NCBI GenBank assembly: GCA_023213395.1
Contig: CM041465.1
Span: 104,477,741 to 104,541,740 of the forward strand
DNA: 64,000 nt
DNA from: Cycas panzhihuaensis
Lineage: Eukaryota; Cycadophyta
Reading direction: 5' to 3'
A program made the position numbers and the translations under genes. Positions 1-10,681 of this stretch are shown here, one piece after another; position 1 is the first letter of the stretch; each line of letters starts with the position of its first letter. The notes below the pieces were generated by a model. That model made no database searches and was not told the DNA's origin. It saw only the letters and a list, made by a program, of their open reading frames with translations.

Positions 1-297
1 CGAAATACCATAGAGATATGATAAGGTGAAGGGCCTCAGAAGGCACATGGGAGATGTTAGCGTGTTCCTGACATCGCTGACACCTCACGGCAAAAGCATA
101 GGCATCATTGAAGAGGGACGTCTAATAGTAACCCATACGGAGGATCCTCTGGGCTATGGATTGGCCCCCAAAGTGGCCCCTGCAAATGTCATGATGGCAT
201 TCACAGAGTATTTGGTCTGCTTTGTTGATGGTAATACAGCAGAGGAGGATCCCATCGAAAGACCTCTTGTACAATACTTCATCCATGAGGAAGTATT
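1..297 (-). pseudogene. Tat-A integrase, N-terminal zinc-finger region (cut by window edge)
   Basis: The minus strand reads ...RSFDGILLCC..., then CHHDICRGHFGG, then RCQRCQEH, which supply the His and Cys ligands of the HHCC zinc finger that opens retroviral-type integrases. It continues into SEALHLIISLW just before the DDE core. One in-frame stop lies between the His and Cys pairs (YY*TSLF). The reading frame is shifted relative to the RNase H frame upstream. The catalytic core is outside the window. Confidence 0.8.
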
Positions 298-429
298 ATC
301 CAGTAGAAGTCTGGATACAAGATCTAACCTTATTACTAGCTTCAGGCAAGATTGCACGTGTGAGATACCGCAAGACACGTCGCCATACCACTCGTTGTCA
401 ATGAGTGGATGGGGAGGGACGTCCTGAAT

Positions 430-972
430 AGTCAAGATAGACTCATCAGGAAGGGAGTCGTCAATAGGGGTATCGAGCGAGTTAGGGATAGGGGCATCTG
501 CGAGTTGTTCAGCCACCACCATCTCTTTCTTTGATTTCCTGTTAATGATATAAAGATCGAACTCTTGAAGCAGGATGGCCCAACAACCAGCCCTACCCAT
601 CAGGTCTGAACGAGTAAGTAGATATCGTAGGGGATTGGACTAGACGATCACCTTGGTGGTATTACTGAGCAAGTAATGTCTAAACTTCTTGGTTGTGTAA
701 ACCAAGGAGAGACATTTCTTCTCGGTTGGAGAGTAGTTGAGTTCAGCATCCATGAGGGTGCAGCTAATAAAGTAAATGGCCCTCTAGACTCCCGAGTCAT
801 CCTCGTGGGCCAACATAGCACCCATGGACTCATCAGTCGCTGAGGTGTAAAAAATGAAAGGCCTATCAAAGCAAGGGGGTACCAACATAGGAGCGGAAGC
901 AAGGGCTTCCTTAAGTCCTTCAAAGGCTTGTTGGGCCTTATTAGACCAAACAAATGGGGCTCCCTTCTTCAA
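430..972 (-). pseudogene. Tat-A pol RNase H domain
   Basis: The stretch starting MKKGAPFVW holds YTSATDESMGAMLA, the first catalytic Asp region of Ty3-type RNase H. It is followed by a frame-shifted stretch with EKKCLSLV-like sequence, then WAILLQEFDL and NRKSKKEMVVAEQLADA. Ty3 RNase H degrades the RNA strand of the RNA-DNA hybrid made by RT. Frame changes near 784 and 600 break the coding sequence. Confidence 0.8.
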
Positions 973-984
973 TAGGTTGGTTAA

Positions 985-1710
985 GGATTTGGTGCTTATA
1001 GCAAAGTCTGCCAGGAAGCGCCTGAGGAAACCAAGCCTACCTAGGAATGACTTGATCTATCATTGGGTCTTAGGAGGTGGCATATCAAGGATTGCCTTGA
1101 CCTTGTTAGGGTTAATCTGAATTCCTTGCTTTAATACAAGAAATCCAAGGAGTTTGCTAGAAGTAACGGAAAACACACACTTGAGCAGGTTTAGGCTTAC
1201 ATGGTACTTGTGACATCATGTGAAGATAGCCTATAAGTCAGAGGGATGATGGGCCCTAACACGTGAGAGACCCATCATGTCATCCATGAAGACCTCCAAC
1301 GTGCCATCAATGAGGTCATGGAAGATAAAATGCATCGCCCTTTGGTAAGTGGCGCCTGCATTTTTTAGACTGAAGGGCATCGCCTTGTAGGCAAAGGTAT
1401 CCCACGGGGTGGTGAAGGCCGTCTTGTGGCAGTCTTCAAGAGATATTTGGATCTGATTATAGCTAGAGAAGCTGTCCATCAAGGACATGACTTCGAATTC
1501 AGCAGTCTGATCAACAATCTGATCAGTGAAAGGGAGCGAAAAGTTATCCTTAGGACATGTGTTGTTGATATCACAAAAATCAACGTATATCCAGATAGTC
1601 ACATTCTTCTTAGCAATGGGAATAATGTTGGATACCCATTTAGGGTAATCGATAGAAGTAATAAGTCTAGCATCTAAAAGCTTCTCGACCTCCATCTTAA
1701 CAGCAACCAA
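985..1710 (-). pseudogene. Tat-A pol reverse transcriptase domain
   Basis: The stretch opens KMEVEKLLDARLITSIDYPK and carries VDFCDINNTCPKDNF, VMSLMDSFSSYNQI (motif A Asp), AMPFSLKNAGATYQRAMH (motif B) and EVFMDDMMG (motif C, in place of the usual YxDD). These are the palm motifs of Ty3/Gypsy RT, which copies element RNA into DNA. The frame is open to about 1231, then broken through the thumb/connection part. The FxDDMMG form recurs in the other elements here, so it is a family trait and not damage. Confidence 0.9.
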
Positions 1711-1731
1711 GAGTTTAGGGTGGAGAGGACA

Positions 1732-2634
1732 CTACTTCTGGTGCATGGGACGGGCTCTAGGAATGGTAGTGAGATTATGAGTGATAATGGAGGGGTTGAT
1801 TCCCTTCATGTTAGAATAATCCCACGCAAAGACATCTTGGAACTCCTGGAACATAAGAGAATATTCCCTTACTTCATCAGGAGAGCATTCTACCCCCACC
1901 TTAATGACCTTGCCAGGGGCTAAGACTATGTCCTGGGTCACCTCCATGCACATGGCATTCCCCTCCTCTAAATGGAGATGGACAAAGTCAACAGGAAGAG
2001 ATGGAATAAGGGATGGAACTGGGTCAGCGAGTGTGGACCCAATTGGCAGGACCTTTTGGTGGCCAAGCCTATGGTGACCAGAAGGAAAGTTGGGCGTGGA
2101 GCCTGCTGAGTGCTCAAGCAAGGCTTCATCATCTTCAAAGTAATCCACCCCATAGATGACCTTAGTTTGAATAGATGAAGCACTGGAGGAAGCGGGGACA
2201 ACGGGACCATGATGGTGATTAGGCTGTCCAATCTCCTCAGAAGACTCTAAAAGAGAGTCAAGAGGGGACTCCTCGAAAGGAGCGAAAGGAAGTTCCTCAA
2301 AACCATCACCTGTGGGGGGCAATGGAGAGGAAGAACTAGTGACCGGTGGGTCAATATGTGTAATGACGTGAGACACAAAGGGATAACTAGTCCCACCAAC
2401 AAAAGGGGTTCTAGGTTGGGACCTAGAATAAGAAAGGTACATCTTACTAGTGCGGAGGAAAGAAATAGGATGAGCAAAGTCCTCGTCCTCATCATGGGAC
2501 TCATCGTCACTAAACATGGTAAGGTACGTGTAGCTACCAATACCGATAGGAGCAAAGCAAGTAAGACTAGAAGAAGAAGATGTGGGATCTTCTTCAAGAT
2601 GGGATGAATCGGGTATGCTAATGTAGTAAGCCAA
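1732..2634 (-). pseudogene. Tat-A acidic Ser-rich spacer between PR and RT
   Basis: An open stretch of 300 codons encodes a Ser/Pro-rich acidic linker including FAPIGIGSYTYLTMFSDDE and VDYFEDDEALLEHSAGS, running into EYSLMFQEFQDVFAWDYSNM, the usual lead-in to RT. The same linker is recognisable in Tat-C, Tat-E and Tat-F. I assign no enzymatic role. It is probably part of the gag-pol polyprotein. It is the longest intact frame of this copy. Confidence 0.7.
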
Positions 2635-2789
2635 GGTGTAAGTAGAAGGGCCTTAGCTCGCTTGGTTGGTAGGATGAGGTTATTTAACAGGTAGGTGTTC
2701 ACGAGAAACAACCCTCATCCATCCATCATGGACGAATTAAAGTTGCCCCTAGCGGGCAGACACACAGCTCCCATCTAATTGAGCCATGG

Positions 2790-3180
2790 TCAACGCAAGA
2801 GAAGATTGTAATCGACGTCAACGTCAAGGACTACAATGTCAACGAGGACAGTCTTATCCTCAAGAGTGAGCAGGATCGAAATAGATCCCAATGGAGTATT
2901 TTCACTAGTAGCCTTGGTATCACCATGGAACAGGTTCCAAGGCGGAAATGCCAAGCTCTTGCATAATGCACAAGGGCATGGCATTCACAGAAGAATCATT
3001 GTCGATAACAGTTCTTCACAGGGTACAGTCAGGTGTGTCAATGGTGATGGTGAACAGGAAGTTCCATTGGCATTCCCTTTCACACGCAGGGGAAAGGTCT
3101 TTAGGGTCAAAGGAAATGACAGGCTCATGGCTTTGGGTAACCCCCAAAGCATGAATGGGCACATCCTTCAATCCTAAAAC
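2790..3180 (-). pseudogene. Tat-A aspartic protease domain, active-site loop altered
   Basis: The minus strand gives VIDNDSSVNAMPL followed by MQELGI and DVDVDYNLLL, matching the protease of Tat-E and Tat-C (VDNGSS...YNLLLGRPWL). The active-site loop reads DND where the relatives have DNG, a GGT to GAT change. PR normally cleaves the gag-pol polyprotein. With the Gly of the loop replaced and other frame damage, this copy is unlikely to be active. Confidence 0.75.
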
Positions 3181-5813
3181 TTCTAAAAGGAGAGTTCATT
3201 GGTTGGAACAACTCCTTAAAACATCCATCAAGGACATTCCTATAGTGATAGTATGGAGCTCATCAACGATAGAGAAGGGCTTACCCTTCACAGTAGGTTG
3301 GGTAAGTGCCCTTCAAAAATCATAATGACCAGGATGTACGGAAATGATCTTGGGAAAAAGTGGCACTTTTGGATGGGAGTTTTCCAGAAGAGGATCAGAG
3401 TGCGGAGCAGAAGAAAAGGCACCAACTGCCTCTTTAGCAGCTTGAGACTGAGTAAGGGCATACAAGGGAGTAGCCTCAAGCATTTGGATTACCTTCTTTC
3501 CCTTGTTCCAGAACTGTGAAGGTGAAGGAGTACGTCAGTGAGGGGAACGTGAAGAAGAAGATGAATCCCAAGTGCCCTTCCCTTTATTGCAGGAAGGACG
3601 GGAATTTGGGGATCTTCCCCAGTTCTAGTTGTTTTAGGGCTGAGCATTACGATTACATTCCCTATATTTGGGAAATGAATCCTTATGGATCGATTGGTCT
3701 AGATTAGGCCTTAAGGCCTGTTTAGGGGATGAGTCACACTGAGGGGCATCCCTAGGATGCTGAGCCCTACAACGCGAGTCATCGTAGAAACACTCCCCAT
3801 GAATGGAACACCACTTCTTCTCAAGTGAGAAATCTATCTTCCATGCTTGAGAGGACTGGATGTTACCATTCCTAGGGAGGGAAGCTCGAGTAGCTTGTTG
3901 GATTTGTTTGTTAGAAGTGGGTGATGAAAGAGCTTGCAGCTTAAGTTCCTTCATCATACATTCAAATGAACGTATAGCATAGGTGAGAGGTTCTAGGGTT
4001 TTCTCAGTTGGATGAGAAGAGGACCTAAAAGATTGTTGAGGTTTGGTCTTTTTAGTTTGAGGAGGTACCTTACGTCATTGTGAGGGCTTGAGAGGCTTCT
4101 TGAGTCCGGATTAGATCTCAATAGCCTCAAGCACTAAGCACTTTGCGATGGTAGAGTCACATGTAGTTGCCCCTATCTTAAGGACTTCTACATGGACTTC
4201 AGGGCAAAGTGCATTAACGAAGAGATCCCTCTTCAATTCCTTGGGTAAAGTAGCCTTAGTAGAATGAAGAAGATCATAAAATCACCGCACGAAGTCCCGA
4301 TTTATCTCATCATGACCTTGTTTGAGTGAAAGAAGGGATTTCATTCCACTTTTGAATGGGCGAGCAACATCAAAATAATTGATAAACTTGTCTACAAGTT
4401 ATTGGAACGAGAAAATGGAATGGGCTGGTAGGCAATAAAACCACTTAAGGGCATCGCCTTATAAGGATCGTGGGAATAGTTTCATTAGAATATGATCATA
4501 GGCCCAGTAATCAATACACACCATAGAGAAACTACGAACGTGCTCTGCTAGGTCTTATGATGAAGTTCCATCGAACTTAGGAACTTCGAGAGGATGAGGT
4601 GGCAGATTGGTTGTTAATGCCTCAACGGACAATGGCGTCGATCTATAATCCATGAAGGGACGTGCCCTCGCCTAGGTCATAGGATCGGTAAATGATACAG
4701 GAGGTAATGGGCAAGGAATAGATGGGGGTGGTAAACCCATCCCTCCTTGAGAAGGTGCCCCTTGCTGGAAAGGGACTTGAGTATAAGCACCTTGAAAGGA
4801 AGCTAGGTTCCCTTGCAAAGACGTAGCGTAAGAAGCTACGCAGGATGATGGAAAACAAAGGTGTGGAACTGGGTTTTGTCCATATGGACCACCTGTAGGT
4901 GGCATAATCCCATATGGATGTAGTAGGTCCACTCCATAAACTAGAATATGATTCCCTTTACCCTGCCCCCAAGGTTGAGATGTATAACTTGGGGGTATGT
5001 AAAGAGAAGTATCATTGGGTTGGTTTTGAGGATACATGGGAGCGGGTCCCACATGACTAGTGGTAGTAGTGTTAGTAGGACCTCTAGGCCTACTAGGAAA
5101 TGCATATGCCAGATTAAGAGGTGGCATATTAGCTTGACTAGGAAAAGGTATGCTAACCCCTAGCTGGGAGAAAGACATACCATGAGAGGGTCCCAAAGAG
5201 CTAGGACCATGATGAGAAATAAAAGGTACAACACCAAGGTAGGTGTAGGAAAGGAGTAGGACGAATGTGCAGGCACAAAAAGTTTACTCATTGTGGGAGG
5301 TGCAGATGCAGATGAAGAAGGTGGGATAGGAGCAGATGAAGAAGATGCTCCACCATGCAAAACATCTTCAAACCATCTAAGACATGATTGAAGACAAGCG
5401 GCTCGAAAGCACTCACTAAGGGCTTCAACCACACCAGTAGGAGGAGTATCTACATGATCATAAGAGGTAGACGAGACCTCAAATGAAGTAGACCCCTCAG
5501 GATGCTCCTCATAAGAATCATCAACTGAATAGTGAATCTTAAGAGGAGATGGGCCTTCTACCGTATGAGTAGAAGGATGGGTGTCAAGTGAGTGACGTTG
5601 GTCACTCGAGTAATAAATAGGATCATCACCCTCTTGGGTGGATCCTAGAATAAATGTAGGGAACTCATGAGTTCCCAAGGCAAATGCATGATAGGCCCAA
5701 TCGGAAGGGTATCCTTCCATTGTCAAATCGGAATCTGACGATGAAACAAGATGATACTCAGAATCTTCCAACAATGGGGGTAAACCACATAAGTGACGTG
5801 AGAAATGTCGCAT
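3181..5813 (-). pseudogene. Tat-A gag and gag-PR linker
   Basis: The start MRHFSRHLCGLPPLLED matches the gag starts of Tat-C and Tat-E, 163 nt inside the LTR. A Pro/Ser-rich N-terminal extension (5813-4672, with SDWAYHAFALGTHEF) precedes the canonical gag core. A zinc knuckle of form CX2HX4HX4C (CSIHGECFYDDSRC) lies near 3800. Gag packages element RNA into particles. Several frame changes and stops split the reading frame, for instance near 5190, 4670 and 3960. Confidence 0.8.
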
Positions 5814-5958
5814 ACAAAACTTGCCAACACTTTAGAAGAAGGAAAAGACACAAAGTGAGTGTGTTAAGGGCCACCCAACAAAAGATAAAGTGGAGGAGAC
5901 CACTAAAAGATAATATATCAATAAGAAGGGATAGGAACTAGCTCCCTTATTGGAAAGT

Positions 5959-5976
5959 CCCTAGTATGGTCGCTAG
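5959..5976 (-). other. Primer-binding site of Tat-A (candidate)
   Basis: Directly inside the LTR the minus strand reads CTAGCGACCATACTAGGG. The same block follows the LTR in Tat-C and Tat-E. From its second base it resembles the 3' end complement of plant tRNA-Arg (TGGCGACTCCACTGGGGA), the primer type reported for Ogre-like Tat elements, with mismatches. Confidence 0.6.
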
Positions 5977-8741
5977 TGGATGCGCATCTATGAGATAATC
6001 GCTAAGCTTGGTAGGAATGATGATGGTCGATGGTGATATCGAAGGTGCGGGTGAAAACCTACAAGCGAAGTAAGAATCATGCAGGGCACCCCGTGCACCG
6101 GAGCATGAGTTTGGGACCTGCAGATTATACCCAATTATCTTGGGGTGGTCCTCTATCAAAAAGAGGAAGAGGGGAAACAAGAAAGGCAACCCAGATGGAC
6201 TCGAGAGGAAGATCCTCCCACCCTTGGATGGCTGGAAGGGGAAGAGAGGAGTCCTCAAAAGTTTCCCTATGATGGAGGGAAACGAGTGAGGACAAAGTAG
6301 ATGATAGCCTATGATGTGGCCAGGTTCCTCTTGGTTATTTGACCAAGCAAATAAGGCCAAGAGGGAGAGAGGGCAATGAGAATGGGACAACTAAACCAAA
6401 GCTTCCCCCTAATGATCCAAAAAAGAAACAGGAAAGGAAACGGGAATAGGTGTCACATACATAAGCAAACAATGCCAAGTGGGAATAAACCGAGTGGGCA
6501 AACTAGGCTTTGCAAGCAAAGGAAAAGGAAAAGGCAAGTTTCCTATAGGTCATTTTCCTATGAGGGTCAAATGTACGATGTGCAAATATACAAACGTAAA
6601 TAAAAGATATTGTTTCCTTTTTCACTTTTATATGTAACCTACTTAACTAACACATAGATCCCAAATAAAAGTAAGAAAGGGAATGTGAAGGTTAAAGGAG
6701 GAATGTACGTACCCAGAAGATGTAGCAGCCGATGAAAGACCTCACCCACATGTAACATATACCCTCGCATCAATCCAAAGAGGCGTAGCCAAGTCTTGAC
6801 ATGAATGGTAGGGGCTTCCTTACCTTCCCCTTTGTGAAAAGAAAGCAAAAAGGAAAGAAGTGAAAGCAAAGAACAAAATGGTAGACCTTACCCGGATCTA
6901 AACATTCTATACCTTTGCGAGAGCACTATGACAACCTGCACATGCAAGGACTTATCCCTTCAGAGAAGGGGCTGCAAAAGATAAATTATATATATGCAAG
7001 TATATATGTGATACTTATGTTAGAGTGTTAGGAAAAAACAGTTGCTGCAACAAGTTCTAAAACCCTCTCTTAAGCAAGATTAAACATCAAGCGAAAATAG
7101 AGTAAGGGAAGCCTCAAGATGGCTGACCCTTCATTGGAATCCCACACGATTCTCAAGCATAACAAGGTAATGGTAAAGACAATTAAGGACAGCCAAGAGA
7201 TGCAAAGAAAAGGGTAACGAAGCATTAGGGAAACATGCAAGACACGAAGTCGCTATGGGCAGTAATCTGATGCACAACCCTTGCTAATGATATCAAGGGA
7301 TACCCAACAACACAGGGGATACTACGGGGGTCCAAACAAGAGGTGAGCAGGCCTGGAATCAACATAGCAAGGGGCTACATACGCTGATAATCTAGCACTG
7401 GCCTAGGGCTCAATCCCTCCTAATTATCCCAAGAAGAGCATGAAGCAAGAGAAGAGAAGGTAAGAAGGGGAAACCCTTGGAGAGAAGGACTAAAAGGGGG
7501 GCTGCCCCACCTTACTCTCTTCACCTAACCTTGTGACTCTTCTCTCGCTACTCCCTTGAAGAAAACTAGTGGAGAGAAAGTAGAGCTAGGAAGCAACAAG
7601 CCAAATATAATGGAAAAACGACTTTGCAATGGTGAAACCTGAAGGAAACAGGCAAGTAAGACAAGAAATAGGTCCAAAATGGGGGTAACTTACTATAAAT
7701 CCAGAAGGAGAGGGTTTGGAAGACCTGCTAGGTGGATATATGGTAGATCTGGGCCTGCTAACAATGAGGAAGGGCCCCCTACAAGGGTTTGCAGGAGAGA
7801 TTCCAACGGACAGCTGAAAGGGACCCTTATTGGGTGAGTTGGAGAAGAACCAGCACCAAAATTACTTGACAAAACCTAGAGAGAGGCTTCCCACCATGGA
7901 AGCAAGGAGTTGCAGGCAAATCCTGGCTTATGGTTATAGGAAACGTAGGCCTGCAAGTACACCTGTAGCAGAAAGAGAAGGAGAGTAGAAGTTGTAATAA
8001 GAACTATTCTGTTGGAGAGTAAAAAATGACCTAAGAAGACCTCAAAATGATGAGGGTTTGGATACTTATACCTATCCCAGTCCTAAGTGAGCGAATAGAG
8101 TGAGAATAGGGCTGAGGTGGGCACGAAGCCACGTGGCAATTCTGCGGGAAATGCGAGAATTACCATGACAGATTCTAAAAAATAACTGACAACAGTCGCA
8201 CCACGGTAAACTTCGCTGTACCACTAAGTTTACAGCAGTGCAGGACCACAAGCCAAAATGGTAGAATTATGGGTTCTAGGAGCTTTAGGAGGTGATGTGG
8301 CAAGCCTGGGAGGGCCTGGCCCTCCTGTCTAAGTGGCTGAGACAGTCCAAAATGCATGTGGATAGAGGCAAGCAAATATCAATAGGCAAAGGTCCCAGAA
8401 ATGAGGTGCTAGGAGCTCAAAGTCGGGGCATGAACAGGTCATACAAACTAACAGAAGCTCGAGGTGGTGTGAAGACAGTGCGAAAGGTCATAAAGTGCCA
8501 TGGGGGATGCCTACCTTGCGGAAAGGTAAGTCCCACTAGGGTCGTCATAGGCTCACGATACAACAGGCAACATGAAAAGGCAACAAATACAAAGTAATCA
8601 CGCAAATGAAGCAAGCAGTCATGCGACAAGGCCACACTTTTGTCAACCTTTCCAACGAAATAGTGTAAGTGAAAAGGAGGAAGTATACATGAGCCTACCT
8701 GAGTCAACCTGTCTGTATATATTCCTAGTAGCCAGGAAACA
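5977..8741 (-). repeat. 5' LTR of Tat-A (2765 bp)
   Basis: On the element strand the LTR starts TGTTTCCTGGCTACTAGG at 8741 and ends GCGCATCCA at 5977, so it has TG...CA ends. It matches the LTR of Tat-F (53038-55764) and, more weakly, that of Tat-B. A TATA-like GGTATAAG lies near 8070 on the minus strand, following a 28-bp palindrome at 8206-8233. Bases 8742-8746 (gcctc) are the expected target-site duplicate; its partner is outside the window. The many short open stretches on both strands look like chance. Confidence 0.9.
8206..8233. promoter_or_regulatory. 28-bp palindrome in U3 of Tat-A LTR
   Basis: Perfect 8-bp arms GTAAACTT and AAGTTTAC flank a centre containing GTACCAC. Elements of exactly the same length and layout occur in the Tat-F LTR and in intron 1 of the antisense PMD genes. 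The position upstream of the LTR TATA-like box suggests a regulatory site; that role is inferred. Confidence 0.6.
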
Positions 8742-9918
8742 GCCTCGTATTTAGGCTACTGACATGGAGTACTTCCTTATGGGTGAGGTATTATATAAAA
8801 GATCCTTTGATGGGATCCTTATTTGTTGCATCACCCCCGATGAAGCGAACCAAATACTCCATGAATACCACAACAGAATTTGCAAGGGCCGCTTTGGGGG
8901 CCAATCCATGGCCCAAAGGATCCTCCGTATGGGGTATTATTGGTTGTCCCTCTTTAAGGACACCCATGCCTATGCCCTAAGATGTCAGTGATGCCAAGAG
9001 CAAAGTAACATCACCCACTTGCCTTTCGAGGCTCTCCATTCCATCATATCTCTATGGCCCTTCTCCCAATAGGGGTTGGACCTTATTGAGGCCATATCCC
9101 CGTCCTTTTCATTGTAGTACAAGTTCATCTTGACTACTATGGAGTACTTTACTCAATGGGCAGAAGTCATTCCTTTAACTACTACCCCTAGTAGGATGAT
9201 AGCCATCTTCATCTACCAACATATCATCTGTCGCTTTGGAGGTTTCAATGTCCTCATCATAGACAATGGGACCCCCTTTTGTAATAAGGAGATGGATGAG
9301 CTTTGCAAGAAATTCAACATTTCGCATAGAACTTCCTCTCCCTATTACCCCCAGGCCAATGGCCAGGTTGAATCATTTAATAAAATTCTTATAAATATTC
9401 TAAAGAAAATTGTGGCCTAATCTCAAAGAGATTGGCATCTCCATCTCCCTTCCGCTCTATGGGCGTATCACACGTCTATCTATACAGCTACAGGAATGAC
9501 TCCTTTCTCCCTAATCTATGGGATGGAGGCAGTTCTCACATTGCAAGTGGAGATTCCATCCTTACGAGTTTCTCTTCGTGGTCTTATCGATGAGGAGTCT
9601 ATTCACTAGGCTCGTCTCTTAGACCTCAAGGCCTTGGATGAGAAGCGCTTGGCTGCCTAGCAAGCGAACCTTGCCTCTAAGGCTAGGGCACGAAGGACAT
9701 ACGATAAACACCCTCATTCCTGCCCTCTGCATCCAGGGGACCACATCCTCAAACTAGGATATCTCTATGATCACCTGGCCAAATTCAAACCCAAATGGGT
9801 TGCCCCCTTTATCATTCTCGAGAGCCTTGGGAACGATGCTTACAGGATTGCCATCCTAGAGGGTCTTAAATTTGAGAAGGTCATTAATGGGAACTTCCTA
9901 AAAAACATTTATGAATGA
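8742..9918 (+). pseudogene. Tat-B integrase (N-terminus removed by Tat-A insertion)
   Basis: The plus strand gives RSFDGILICC, the His pair in YHNRICKGRFGG, a damaged Cys pair (RCQ*CQ), then GLDLIEAI, IIDNGTPFCNKEMDELC and PQANGQVESFNKI, so all three DDE residues of the catalytic core are present. The C-terminal part ends with a FLKN-type tail and TGA at 9916-9918. Integrase joins the cDNA ends to target DNA. At least six in-frame stops occur, several explained by CAG or TGG becoming TAG. No chromodomain follows, which fits Tat. Confidence 0.88.
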
Positions 9919-9962
9919 CTATGTCACTCTTCTCTTTGCGCTTTGAAATGAGCCTAAACTAC

Positions 9963-10018
9963 CACCCTAAGCACGTTCCCTTTCCTCCTAGTCATAGGTG
10001 GAATGGCAGTTTAGGGTG
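9963..10018 (+). ncRNA. Conserved stem-loop after INT stop, Tat-B copy
   Basis: Forty-four bases after the INT stop, arms CACCCTAAGC and GTTTAGGGTG pair at ten positions (one G-U). The interior can form a CCT/AGG apical stem. The flank GAGCCTAAACTACC is conserved in all five copies while the arms vary in a compensating way. Confidence 0.65.
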
Positions 10019-10681
10019 CCCCCCTTGCCTCTTTTGGGTTCCTCCTGTGAAACCCCTTGTCCGCCTTTCTTTGGGGGGCCCATCTTCCTAATTGGGTGTG
10101 TTGTCCCTGTCACCCCTAAGCTTGGAAACATTCCCTAGTTAGGATGGCATGCTGGAGTATTGTCACTCCCTTCCCCTTAGTAGTTCCTTTGCATATCCCG
10201 CTATGCTCCTATGTGGACATGTATGCCGCCCTATCTCCTCGCCTCACATATGTCCATCACTGTTGCTCATGGTGATCGTGTGTGCACCTGCTAGGAATGT
10301 GGCCCTGCGTGAAAGGAAGTGTGTGCAGCTCAAACAATCCTCTAACATAAACCATATAATAATCAACTCAAAACATCATGATCCATAATTGATCATGTAT
10401 CTGTGCACCCTCATATATATACACACATACATATACATAAAAGCAAATACAACATTATCCATCATCGCGTGTCATCACGCACATCAGCATATACCAAATA
10501 AGGTGCCAATGGCCCCATCCATATACATAAAATCATCATGTGTCATAACATACAAATGGTATGGTATATCATCTGCAAGAAACCAGAATCCTTGTAGGGA
10601 GGAGTACAATCATGTGGTAACATATGGTGACTCCCTAGAGGTCTAGTACTTTCCCAAGTCAAAACTAATATGTCCTACTCT
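10019..10681. other. Tat-B spacer between pol 3' end and antisense PMD gene 3' end
   Basis: No convincing gene. Short AT-rich runs (near 10415-10435) and a stretch resembling the same spacer in the other elements (GGGAGGAGTACAATCATGTG near 10597) are visible. It should hold the 3' untranslated regions of two converging transcripts. Confidence 0.6.

Larger units (their letters stand above)
1..8741 (-). mobile_element. Tat-A: Ty3/Gypsy Tat-lineage LTR retrotransposon, 5' portion
   Basis: On the minus strand the order from 8741 downwards is 5' LTR, PBS, gag, PR, spacer, RT, RNase H and the start of INT, cut by the left edge. The outer LTR end at 8741 abuts integrase sequence of Tat-B, so Tat-A inserted into that gene. 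Its LTR matches those of Tat-F and Tat-B. All reading frames are broken, so the copy is inactive. Its 3' half, including any PMD and aRNH genes, is outside the window. Confidence 0.9.

Noticed and set aside
854-1120. Plus-strand open frame MKGLSKQGGTNIG... and its counterparts near 43517 and 62158
   Set aside because: These are exact antisense shadows of the RNase H coding strand. Their conservation follows from the real gene on the other strand.
10149-10646. Small open frames in the INT-PMD spacer of Tat-B
   Set aside because: No counterpart open in Tat-C, Tat-D, Tat-E or Tat-F; low-complexity and AT-rich.
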